64,000 nucleotides of DNA from assembly GCF_900604355.1 (NCBI RefSeq), contig NZ_UWOE01000001.1:992001-1056000 (forward strand), in the 5' to 3' direction. The notes under the pieces were generated by a model. That model did no database searches. It saw only the letters and a program-made list of their open reading frames with translations, and was not told where the DNA came from. The position numbers and the translations under genes were made by a program. Shown one piece after another: positions 1 through 7,141 of the stretch (its first letter is position 1; each line of letters starts with the position of its first letter). This DNA comes from Luxibacter massiliensis (GTDB lineage: Bacteria; Bacillota; Clostridia; Lachnospirales; Lachnospiraceae).

Positions 1-117
1 CCAATCGGACTTTCTATCAAAGCCGAAACGCCGGCAGAGATTGCGGTGAGCATCACAGCCCAGCTCATTCAGGAGAGGGCGCAGAGGAAAGAAGGTAAAG
101 GATTTTCAAATCGATAG
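1..117 (+). CDS. XdhC/CoxI-family protein, C-terminal end (partial)
   Basis: Only the last 38 codons lie in the window, ending at TAG 115-117. The residues PIGLSIKAETPAEIAVSI match the conserved C-terminal block of XdhC/CoxI proteins (PIGLDIGAxTPEEIAVSI). These proteins insert or sulfurate the molybdenum cofactor of xanthine dehydrogenase-type hydroxylases. Anaerobic Firmicutes often have a relative in selenium-dependent hydroxylase clusters. Which of these it is cannot be decided from the fragment. The next gene starts 44 bp downstream on the same strand, so co-transcription with the transporter is plausible. Confidence 0.7.
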   Translation, partial: PIGLSIKAETPAEIAVSITAQLIQERAQRKEGKGFSNR

Positions 118-161
118 GTGGAACTATTTGCTGTATTTTCAATGGGAAGGAGATTGGGAAA

Positions 162-1373
162 ATGAAAAAAATATGGGGCAGCCTGCCGTTTAGGCTACTG
201 GTCGCAGTGGCAGTGGGAATTTTGGCAGGGCAGATTGCCAATGAAGGATTTATGAATATTGTTGTTACTATTAAATACGTGCTGGGACAGGTGATTACTT
301 TTTGTGTGCCCCTAATCGTTATTGGCTTTATAGCCCCATCCATTACAAGGCTTGGGAGCCATGCGTCCAGGATTCTGGGTGTGGCTGTCACTATAGCCTA
401 CATCTCTTCTGTGCTGGCTGCTTTGATGTCAATGGCAGCCGGATACGGCCTGATACCACATTTATCAATTGTATCGGAGGTGGATGGTTTAAAGGAGCTG
501 CCTGGAATTGTGTTTAAGCTGGATATTCCAGAGATTATGCCGGTTATGAGCGCCCTTGTATTTTCTGTGTTAGTGGGCCTGGCAGCAGCGTGGACAAAGG
601 CGGAGGCGATTACCAAAGTGTTGGAGGAGTTTCAGGAAATTGTCCTGGAAATAGTGACCAGGGTGGTCATCCCCCTCCTGCCTATATTTATTGCTTTCAC
701 ATTCTGTGCGTTGTCCTATGAGGGGACAATAACCAAACAGCTGCCTGTATTTATCCAGGTCGTGCTCATTGTCATGGTAGGGCATTATATTTGGCTGGCT
801 GTACTCTATGGGGTTGGCGGAATTTATTCTGGAAGCAATCCAATCCATGTTATTAAGAATTATGGGCCGGCCTATATTACGGCTGTGGGTACCATGTCTT
901 CAGCGGCAACCCTTGCTGTGGCGCTGCGGTGTGCAAAGAAGTCAGAGCCGCCCCTCAGGGATGATATGGTGGATTTTGGCATCCCGCTGTTTGCGAATAT
1001 CCATCTCTGCGGGTCTGTCCTGACAGAAGTGTTTTTTGTGATGACAGTCTCAAAGATACTTTATGGTACCCTTCCCTCTGTGGGGACGATGGTTTTGTTC
1101 TGTCTGCTTTTAGGTGTTTTTGCCATTGGCGCCCCGGGAGTCCCAGGAGGGACGGTCATGGCTTCTCTTGGGTTAATAACCGGAGTGCTGGGATTTGACG
1201 AGACAGGTACGGCCTTGATGCTGACCATATTTGCTCTGCAGGACAGTTTCGGGACTGCATGTAATGTGACAGGGGATGGAGCCCTGACTATGATGCTGAC
1301 AGGGTATGTGAAAAAGCATAATATTGAAAGGCAGGAAATAAAAGGGATAAATGAAAACCAGTACAATCAGTGA
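162..1373 (+). CDS. Dicarboxylate/amino acid:cation symporter (SLC1/DAACS family)
   Basis: A 403-residue polytopic membrane protein. The N-terminus (MKKIWGSLPFRLLVAVAVGI) has the usual short positively charged lead before the first helix. The C-terminal half carries SLC1 landmarks: the serine-rich hairpin region TMSSAATLAVAL around residue 246, FGIPLFANIHLCGSV, GAPGVPGGTVMASLG, and the last motif FGTACNVTGDGALTMMLTGY. These regions bind substrate and Na+ or H+ in glutamate and aspartate carriers. The substrate here is not predictable; members also carry serine, threonine or C4-dicarboxylates. An AAGGAG site precedes ATG 162. The end overlaps the following MATE gene by 23 bp, so the two are probably co-translated. 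Confidence 0.85.
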   Translation: MKKIWGSLPFRLLVAVAVGILAGQIANEGFMNIVVTIKYVLGQVITFCVPLIVIGFIAPSITRLGSHASRILGVAVTIAYISSVLAALMSMAAGYGLIPHLSIVSEVDGLKELPGIVFKLDIPEIMPVMSALVFSVLVGLAAAWTKAEAITKVLEEFQEIVLEIVTRVVIPLLPIFIAFTFCALSYEGTITKQLPVFIQVVLIVMVGHYIWLAVLYGVGGIYSGSNPIHVIKNYGPAYITAVGTMSSAATLAVALRCAKKSEPPLRDDMVDFGIPLFANIHLCGSVLTEVFFVMTVSKILYGTLPSVGTMVLFCLLLGVFAIGAPGVPGGTVMASLGLITGVLGFDETGTALMLTIFALQDSFGTACNVTGDGALTMMLTGYVKKHNIERQEIKGINENQYNQ

Positions 1374-2724
1374 TATGACAGCAGGGAACCCGGTAAAACT
1401 GATGCTCCAGTTTATGGTTCCCGTGTGTCTGGGAAATATCTTTCAGCAGCTCTATAATATTGCGGATTCTATGATTGCCGGCCAATTTATAGGTGTAGAT
1501 GCCCTGGCGGCCATTGGCAGCACAGGTTCCTTGATGTTTATGGTAACTGGATGGATAAATGGCTTAAGCAGCGGGTTCTCCATATTGGCGTCCCAGTGTT
1601 TCGGGGCAGGAAAATACGACAGGATGCGCCACTATACGGCTATGTCGGTTTTATTAATGACAGGAATTACTGTATTGATGACTATTGGGTTGGAAATAGT
1701 GAATGAGCCGATTTTAAAGCTGATGCATTCTCCCAATGAACTTCTGGGGGATATAAAAGGCTATATGGGGGTTATTTATGCAGGCTTGCTCGTGACGGCG
1801 GCATATAATTTTCTGGCGTGTATGCTCAGGGCGCTGGGAGATTCCAGGTCGCCACTGTACTTTTTAATGGTATCAGCTGCGGTGAATGTGATTCTTGATA
1901 TTGTGTTTATTGTCTGTTTCAACATGGGGGTAATTGGCTGTGGCTATGCCACGGTCATTGCCCAGGGCATATCAGCGCTTTTATGTTTTATATATATTAT
2001 AAAAAGATTTCCCATACTCCATCTAAAGAGGGAAGACTTTGCAGTCTCGGCGGACAGTATCAAAAAACTCCTTGCACTGGGGATTCCTATGGGCCTGCAG
2101 TTTTCTATTACAGGAATTGGGACTATTATCGTCCAGGGGGCGGTGAATATATATGGGGCCGTCTACATAGCCGGGTTTTCAGCGGGAATTAAAATACAAA
2201 ATCTGGTGGAGGCTGTTTTCATGTCTTTTGGGGCAACGATTGCCACTTACAGTGGGCAGAACTGGGGAGCTGGCAGGACTGACAGGGTAAGGCAGGGGGT
2301 ACGGCGTATGCAGCTTATGATTTTGGCCTGGAGTGTGGCTATGATGGCCGTGATTTATCTGTTTGGAAAGTATTTAGTATTGATATTTGTGGATGCTTCC
2401 CAGCAGGAAGTGATTCGCATTGCGCAGATTTTCTTTAGGTCCGTACTCTGGTGTTATCCATTTCTGGGGAGTATTCTTTTATACAGGAATGTACTTCAGG
2501 GTATGGGGGTTGGGCTTGTCCCCATGCTGGGCGGGGTCTTTGAGCTGATAGCCAGGGCGTCAGTGGTTGTGGCAGTGGCAGGGAGGGGCACCTTCGCGCA
2601 GGTCTGCTTATCCAGTCCAGCGGCCTGGATTGCGGCTTTGATACCGTTAGTGCCCTATTACCTTTATATTATGAGGAATGTGGAAAAAAGGAAGGGGGAG
2701 GGGATGGGAGAAAATAAGGCTTAG
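1351..2724 (+). CDS. MATE-family multidrug/Na+ antiporter
   Basis: A 457-residue protein of the usual MATE length with about twelve hydrophobic segments. The N-terminal NPVKLMLQFMVPVCLGNIFQ followed by QQLYNIADSMIAGQFIG is the classic MATE signature (P-x-x-x-G-N-x-x-QQLYNxxDxxxVG). A second related block occurs in the C-terminal half (LALGIPMGLQFSITGIG), as expected for the two-bundle fold. The family exports cationic drugs or metabolites in exchange for Na+ or H+. The start lies inside the upstream symporter gene (23-bp overlap). A second MATE gene occurs at 36545. Substrate unknown. Confidence 0.88.
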   Translation: MKTSTISDMTAGNPVKLMLQFMVPVCLGNIFQQLYNIADSMIAGQFIGVDALAAIGSTGSLMFMVTGWINGLSSGFSILASQCFGAGKYDRMRHYTAMSVLLMTGITVLMTIGLEIVNEPILKLMHSPNELLGDIKGYMGVIYAGLLVTAAYNFLACMLRALGDSRSPLYFLMVSAAVNVILDIVFIVCFNMGVIGCGYATVIAQGISALLCFIYIIKRFPILHLKREDFAVSADSIKKLLALGIPMGLQFSITGIGTIIVQGAVNIYGAVYIAGFSAGIKIQNLVEAVFMSFGATIATYSGQNWGAGRTDRVRQGVRRMQLMILAWSVAMMAVIYLFGKYLVLIFVDASQQEVIRIAQIFFRSVLWCYPFLGSILLYRNVLQGMGVGLVPMLGGVFELIARASVVVAVAGRGTFAQVCLSSPAAWIAALIPLVPYYLYIMRNVEKRKGEGMGENKA

Positions 2725-2809
2725 TTCTCTGTGAGCAGGACAAGCGCCTATCTGTATAAAATTTCCAGGCTTCATTTGCATCTTGTATAAAGAACACTGT
2801 ACTTTTTTG

Positions 2810-2838
2810 TTGAAAAATTTCCGGCCATTTTATATAAT
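2810..2838 (+). promoter_or_regulatory. Predicted sigma-A promoter of the BMC pair
   Basis: TTGAAA (2810-2815) and TATAAT (2833-2838) are separated by exactly 17 bp. They lie 57 bp upstream of the first BMC shell gene. The sequence between MATE and BMC is AT-rich with no other gene. This makes the shell pair a transcription unit independent of the transporters. Confidence 0.7.
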
Positions 2839-2894
2839 AAAAATATTAGTGGACAAAGAAGTGCAGAGAGATGTTCTGCAGGCAGGAGGAGATT

Positions 2895-3194
2895 ATGGCC
2901 GGACAATATGAAGGAATGGCAATAGGCGTATTTGAGCTGGACAGTGAATGTGCATGTTTTGTGGCATTAGATGCGGCGGCAAAAGCGGCAGATATTAAAA
3001 TTCAGGCAGTGGAGAGGAACCGTATGGGGGCGGAGGCATGTGTGAAAATGAGAGGCACAGTTTCCAATGTGAATGCGGCTATGGAAGTGGCTTTAGAGAC
3101 AGCAGGGCCTATAGCCAATATCATTTCCCACACCGTGATTGCAGCGCCTGCTGCGGATACGGAGACAGCGATTGCAATGACGATTCATAAATAG
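2895..3194 (+). CDS. Bacterial microcompartment (BMC) domain shell protein 1
   Basis: A 99-residue protein, almost entirely one BMC domain. The pattern AIGVFELDSECACFVALDAA followed by KAADIKIQAVE, a glycine/valine-rich strand (VKMRGTVSNVNAAMEVALE) and a C-terminal ISHTVIAAP strand follows the order seen in BMC-H proteins. These form hexameric tiles of protein shells around metabolic enzymes. I chose ATG 2895 because AGGAGG lies 6-7 bp before it; an ATG at 2871 in the same frame has no ribosome site. The usual BMC pore loop motif is not recognisable and the segment is poorly conserved. No enzyme with an encapsulation peptide is encoded nearby. A second BMC gene follows 14 bp downstream. Confidence 0.8.
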   Translation: MAGQYEGMAIGVFELDSECACFVALDAAAKAADIKIQAVERNRMGAEACVKMRGTVSNVNAAMEVALETAGPIANIISHTVIAAPAADTETAIAMTIHK

Positions 3195-3208
3195 GGGAGG
3201 TAACAGAT

Positions 3209-3484
3209 ATGGCATATGGGGCTTTTGGACTGGTAGAAGTTCTCGGAGAGGCAAACGGTGTGTTGGTGGCAGACCAGATGCTGAAAGCAGCGGAAGTGGT
3301 TTATGAAACCCAGGATACGAAGTGTGGGGGACATGCCTTGATATTTATCAGCGGCAGTGTCTCAGCGGTGACAGCGGCAGTGGAGGCAGTAACGGAAAAT
3401 CCGCCTTGTAAGATTATTAACTCAGCGGTAATTTCAAACCCATCCCAGGAAATGATACATATTGTAGAAGATTTTAAGAAATAA
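3209..3484 (+). CDS. Bacterial microcompartment (BMC) domain shell protein 2
   Basis: A 91-residue single BMC domain. YGAFGLVEVLGEANGVLVAD is the characteristic first strand and helix, followed by MLKAAEVVYETQDTKCGGHA, the helix ISGSVSAVTAAVEAV and a final strand IINSAVISNP. It is more canonical than the upstream paralogue and fits the BMC-H hexamer class. GGGGAGG precedes ATG 3209. The two genes form a bicistron closed by a strong terminator (3545-3588). BMC genes usually sit with signature enzymes; here none is present, so the pair is either a satellite of a locus elsewhere in the genome or an orphan. Confidence 0.85.
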   Translation: MAYGAFGLVEVLGEANGVLVADQMLKAAEVVYETQDTKCGGHALIFISGSVSAVTAAVEAVTENPPCKIINSAVISNPSQEMIHIVEDFKK

Positions 3485-3537
3485 TACCCAAAGGGCATCC
3501 CTTGCCAGAGGGAGTCCATCCGCCCCTTTGGGCATAT
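3485..3537. repeat. Intergenic inverted repeat, CCCAAAGGG module
   Basis: The sequence starts TACCCAAAGGGCATCCCTT right after the BMC stop codon and ends CGCCCCTTTGGGCATA, so the ends form an inverted repeat around CCCAAAGGG. The first half matches the start of the repeat units at 19876 and 19965 and the inverted copy at 45361-45420. Confidence 0.55.
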
Positions 3538-3544
3538 GCAAGGA

Positions 3545-3588
3545 GCCTTTATACGGCAGGAGCTGCCTGCCGTATAAAGGCTTTTTTG
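3545..3588 (+). terminator. Rho-independent terminator of the BMC pair
   Basis: A perfect 16-bp stem (3545-3560 with 3566-3581, sequence GCCTTTATACGGCAGG) with a 5-base loop is followed by six T residues. Confidence 0.92.
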
Positions 3589-3671
3589 CTTTAATCTTAG
3601 CAATCTTTTTAAGGAGAAAGATCCATGGACTCTTCGGTTGCGCCTTGGCCCCTATTAAATTAGGTGCTGGT

Positions 3672-4508
3672 TTAAGAAGAAGGCTCTTCAGACAAGGCGC
3701 TTAAAGGTTTAAAGGTATATCCCATCTCCTCCCATTTCGTCAGAAGTTCATCTAATATTTCTGCATTGGTTTTTGAGGTGCTGTGAAGGAGGACGATGGC
3801 GCCTGGGTGGATTCTGCCCAGAAGTTTATCAAAGGCCTCCTCCTTTGTAGGCTGGTCATTTTCATACCAATCTACATAGGCCAGACTCCAGAAAAAGGTT
3901 TTATATCCCATTTCTTTTGCCATTCTTAAATTATCTTCACTGTATTTCCCCTGAGGCGGCCGGTAAAATTTTGTCATTTCCTCCCCGGTGATTTCCTTAT
4001 ATACATTTTCTACATCTACCAGTTCCTTTTGGAAGGACTCTTGTGTGGAAATTTGTGACATGTCGGGATGGTGATATGTATGGTTCCCTACAGTATGCCC
4101 CTCGCTGGCCATACGTTTTATTAAATCTGGGTTTGAGGAAATGAATGTCCCTACTACAAAAAATGTTGCGGGGACATTATGCTTTTTCAGTGCATCCAGA
4201 ATAGCCGGTGTATTTCCATTTTCAAAACCTGCATCAAATGTCAGGTAGATTACTTTTTCGTCTGAATTTCCAGAATAATAGGCATCAAATTCCTTAAGTT
4301 CCTGGGGAGTGGCGTTGCCCACAGGCGGCTGTCCCTCTTCCTGGAAACTAAGGCCCCAGTTGCCCTCGGCAGATGTGGGGAGGGCTTCTCCTGAGAAATG
4401 TTCCTGTATTTTTCCCGCCAAACGCCCGGCGAGGAAAGCGGCGGCAAAGAGCAGGAGAAACTTGGCGCCGGTTTTTAAAGTGGATCTTTTGTTTTGGAGT
4501 ATTTTCAT
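3672..4508 (-). CDS. Polysaccharide deacetylase, PdaA-like (CE4)
   Basis: A 278-residue protein with an N-terminal membrane anchor (LLLFAAAFLAGRLAG) and a CE4 NodB domain. The pre-domain block NWGLSFQEEGQPPVGNAT and DAYYSGNSDEKVIYLTFDAG match PdaA, the delta-lactam peptidoglycan deacetylase of spore cortex. Motif 1 is TFDAG, where many CE4 enzymes have TFDDG; PdaA proteins also vary here. Motif 2 is HTYHHPDMS (metal-binding His), motif 3 RPPQGKYS, and the late motif is LLHSTSKTNAEIL. The start at 4508 is an ATG preceded by GGTGG; an in-frame TTG lies 12 bp upstream. A role in spore cortex or wall modification is inferred from the family. It is convergent with the BMC unit. Confidence 0.82.
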   Translation of the reverse strand: MKILQNKRSTLKTGAKFLLLFAAAFLAGRLAGKIQEHFSGEALPTSAEGNWGLSFQEEGQPPVGNATPQELKEFDAYYSGNSDEKVIYLTFDAGFENGNTPAILDALKKHNVPATFFVVGTFISSNPDLIKRMASEGHTVGNHTYHHPDMSQISTQESFQKELVDVENVYKEITGEEMTKFYRPPQGKYSEDNLRMAKEMGYKTFFWSLAYVDWYENDQPTKEEAFDKLLGRIHPGAIVLLHSTSKTNAEILDELLTKWEEMGYTFKPLSALSEEPSS

Positions 4509-4921
4509 GCAAACCACCAAAAATATTGTTTAGTACCAGTATATGATGAGATGGATAAAATATATTTAAAAATGGAAACATTCTGGTATTATCATACCAT
4601 GTTACGCCTCCTCAATATGGCGGGGAGCGTAAGGCCCTGCTGGGAGGCAGATGTTTGGAGGGCAGGGGATGGGATTGGCTGTATCCCGTCCGAGGATAGG
4701 AGTCAGACGATTGCCGGGGCCTCCAGTTTGGGGGATATTGGTGTGGAGGTGGGAGAAGGGGCGCTCCTTTGGCTGATGCTGATTTGAATCTGGATTTCTT
4801 GATTCCGGTATGATATGATGAGCCTATCGGCGAAAAGAAGGAATAAAGAATTATTCTCACTATATTTCTTGTGGAATCTGAAAAATTACTTAAAATCAGT
4901 CGAAAATGAGGTGAATTTTCT
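4509..4921. other. Intergenic region, nothing assigned
   Basis: About 410 bp between the divergent deacetylase and sensor kinase genes. A G-rich tract (4618-4770) is open in one frame but has no ribosome site and no recognisable protein family, so I do not call a gene. Promoters for both neighbours presumably lie here. Confidence 0.5.
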
Positions 4922-6238
4922 GTGGACCAAATGATAACTGCAAATATTTCCTTAGATTTTTTTAGTATCATTCTGTCCCTGGTTCCCGTTCTATATTTAT
5001 TAAGCAGCCAGCGGTATAAGCAGCGCAGGAACCAATACTTTTTAGGCATTTGCATTTCAAATATATTTATGATCCTGGGAGATCTGGGGGACTGGAGCAT
5101 CCGGGACGTGTCTTCTATGGGTCTGAAGATGAGTTTATATGCGCTGACTGCTTTGTTCTATATTGCATCGGCATTTGTGCTTTATTTTTTTGCAAGATAT
5201 ATCAGTGAATATCTGCAGCTTTTTGGCAGGATTCAAACCGTTTTTTTAGTGACAGTTACGGTGATATGCGGAATTCAGGTGTTTTTTGCGGCTGTTTCTC
5301 CATTTACTGGTGCCATATTTTATGTAAATGACAGTGGATATCAGCGGGGCAGTTTGTTTTTCATTTCTCAGGCCATCCCTTTGATTTGTTATATTTTGTT
5401 TACGGCATTGGTCATTGCTTACCGGAAGAATCTGACCAGCCGGGAGATCGTCTTTTTTCTGCTGTATATCTTTGTTCCCTTGGGCGGCGGCGCGGCGCAG
5501 ATGCTGCTGCGCGGGATTGCGGTTGTCAATGTTGGCGTTGCATTTGCGCTGCTGTTTATCCTGGTAAATATTCAGTTTGAGCATGAACTCACCATGCGGC
5601 GGCAGGAAGAGGAGCTGGCAAAGCAGCGTATTGACATTATGCTCAGCCAGATACAGCCTCATTTTCTGTATAATGCACTGGGCACTATCGCGCACCTGTG
5701 CAGGCGGGATCCCGTGAAGGCAGAGAAGGCTACGGAGGAATTTGCCTTATTTCTTAGGGGCAATATGGACAGCCTGAAGAAACGGGAACCCATTCCCTTT
5801 GAAAAAGAGCTGAACCATGTGAAGAATTACTTATATTTAGAGCAGCAGCGGTTTCAGGAGCGCCTGCGGATTGTGTATGATATTCAGGCAAAGGACTTTT
5901 ACGTCCCCCCCTTGTCCTTGCAGCCTTTGGTGGAAAATGCCGTGCACCACGGTATCCTGCATAGGAGAGAGGGTGGAACGGTCACGATACGCACGGCTGA
6001 GACAGATGGATACGCGGTCGTGGCTATTGTCGATGACGGGATAGGGATGGAAAATGCCAGACATTCCTATAAAATACCGGGGGGGGGGTATACGGGAGTT
6101 GGCATAGAGAATGTACGAAGCCGTATACAGACTGTAGTGAAAGGCAGTATGGAAATACAAAGTAGCGCTCAGGGAACGACGGTAACTCTAAAAATACCAC
6201 TTGCGGGGGAATATCATGCGTTTTTTGGTAGTAGATGA
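4922..6238 (+). CDS. Sensor histidine kinase, LytS/YesM type
   Basis: A 438-residue kinase. The first ~215 residues hold about six to seven hydrophobic segments. The phosphoacceptor block follows: MLSQIQPHFLYNALGTIAHL, with His near residue 246, is the His_kinase (PF06580) signature, and FLRGNMDSLKK is its companion motif. The ATPase domain has an N-box PLVENAVHHGI and the G-box DDGIGM near the end, followed by a poly-glycine turn and GVGIENVRSRI. The start is GTG 4922, placed 8 bp after GAGGTG; an ATG lies three codons later. The gene overlaps the response regulator by 23 bp, so the two form a two-component system. The signal is unknown. Confidence 0.88.
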   Translation: MDQMITANISLDFFSIILSLVPVLYLLSSQRYKQRRNQYFLGICISNIFMILGDLGDWSIRDVSSMGLKMSLYALTALFYIASAFVLYFFARYISEYLQLFGRIQTVFLVTVTVICGIQVFFAAVSPFTGAIFYVNDSGYQRGSLFFISQAIPLICYILFTALVIAYRKNLTSREIVFFLLYIFVPLGGGAAQMLLRGIAVVNVGVAFALLFILVNIQFEHELTMRRQEEELAKQRIDIMLSQIQPHFLYNALGTIAHLCRRDPVKAEKATEEFALFLRGNMDSLKKREPIPFEKELNHVKNYLYLEQQRFQERLRIVYDIQAKDFYVPPLSLQPLVENAVHHGILHRREGGTVTIRTAETDGYAVVAIVDDGIGMENARHSYKIPGGGYTGVGIENVRSRIQTVVKGSMEIQSSAQGTTVTLKIPLAGEYHAFFGSR

Positions 6239-7007
6239 TGAGAAAAATATGGTGGAGAGACTCTTGGATATTTTGCACAAGACACGCCCGGAGGCAGAAA
6301 TATTATCCTTTACCTGGCCGGAGGATGCATTGGAGGCTGCAGCGCAACGCCCTGCAGATGTGGCCTTCCTGGATATTGAGATGGGAAGCATGACGGGACT
6401 TGAGCTGGCTGTCAGGCTAAAAAGGCAGAACCCGGATATACACATTATATTTGTGACCGGACACCAGCAGTATGCAGTGGAGGCTTTTTCCATACATGCT
6501 ACCGGATACCTGTTAAAGCCGGTGAGTGAGGCGGCTGTGGAACGGGAATTGAGCTTTATCTATGAGAAGGCAGAAAGAAGGAGCCGGATTCGGATACAGA
6601 CTTTTGGTGGGTTTGAGATATTTGTGGACGGGAAACCTGTGAAATTTGAGCGTACCAAGTCCAAAGAACTGCTGGCTTTTCTGGTGGATCACCGGGGGGC
6701 GGCGGTGACAACGGGAGAGGCTTATGCCGCCTTGTTTGAGGATGCTGCGGACAGCGTATCCGGCAGGTCTTATTTCCGTACTATAGTACATGGGATGAGA
6801 AGCGCGCTGAAAAAAGCCGGGGCCGAAGAGATTCTGGCCATAAGCTTTAACTCCTTTGCGGTGGTGCCGGAGCGTATAGACTGTGACTATTATCGGTTTT
6901 TGCAGGGAGATCCCATGGCGGTCAACCAGTACCGGAACGATTATATGTATTCCTATAGTTGGGCCGAATTTAGAAATGGGGAAATTATTTTTGAAAAGAA
7001 TCAATAA
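6216..7007 (+). CDS. Response regulator with receiver and winged-helix (SARP-like) domain
   Basis: A 263-residue regulator. The receiver carries acidic residues VVDDE, phosphoacceptor Asp53 in FLDIEMG, the Thr in FVTGH, and Lys in LLKPVS. After a linker, the block QTFGGFEIFVDGKPVKFERT followed by KSKELLAFLVDHRGAAVTTGE is the OmpR/SARP-type winged helix found in clostridial regulators of this shape. This is not the LytTR domain usually paired with LytS kinases. ATG 6216 follows GGGGGAA. It overlaps the kinase by 23 bp and is followed by a terminator. The surface-protein gene at 7142 is the nearest candidate target; that link is inference. Confidence 0.85.
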   Translation: MRFLVVDDEKNMVERLLDILHKTRPEAEILSFTWPEDALEAAAQRPADVAFLDIEMGSMTGLELAVRLKRQNPDIHIIFVTGHQQYAVEAFSIHATGYLLKPVSEAAVERELSFIYEKAERRSRIRIQTFGGFEIFVDGKPVKFERTKSKELLAFLVDHRGAAVTTGEAYAALFEDAADSVSGRSYFRTIVHGMRSALKKAGAEEILAISFNSFAVVPERIDCDYYRFLQGDPMAVNQYRNDYMYSYSWAEFRNGEIIFEKNQ

Positions 7008-7018
7008 ATGTGTGGGCG

Positions 7019-7053
7019 AAAACCGGAGTTTGAGAAAGACTCCGGTTTTTTGT
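7019..7053 (+). terminator. Rho-independent terminator after the two-component system
   Basis: The arms AACCGGAGT and ACTCCGGTT, with a 9-base loop, are followed by a run of T. Confidence 0.9.
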
Positions 7054-7141
7054 TGCGCTTTTGTTGCACTTATTTTGCTAAAGTAAAGAATATCGTGCGT
7101 TTTAGGACACTACATAAGAAGACGACAGGGAGAGGGTTGCT

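Noticed and set aside
4494..4787. 97-codon plus-strand frame in the gap before the sensor kinase
   Set aside because: It overlaps the deacetylase start region, has no ribosome site and matches no family.
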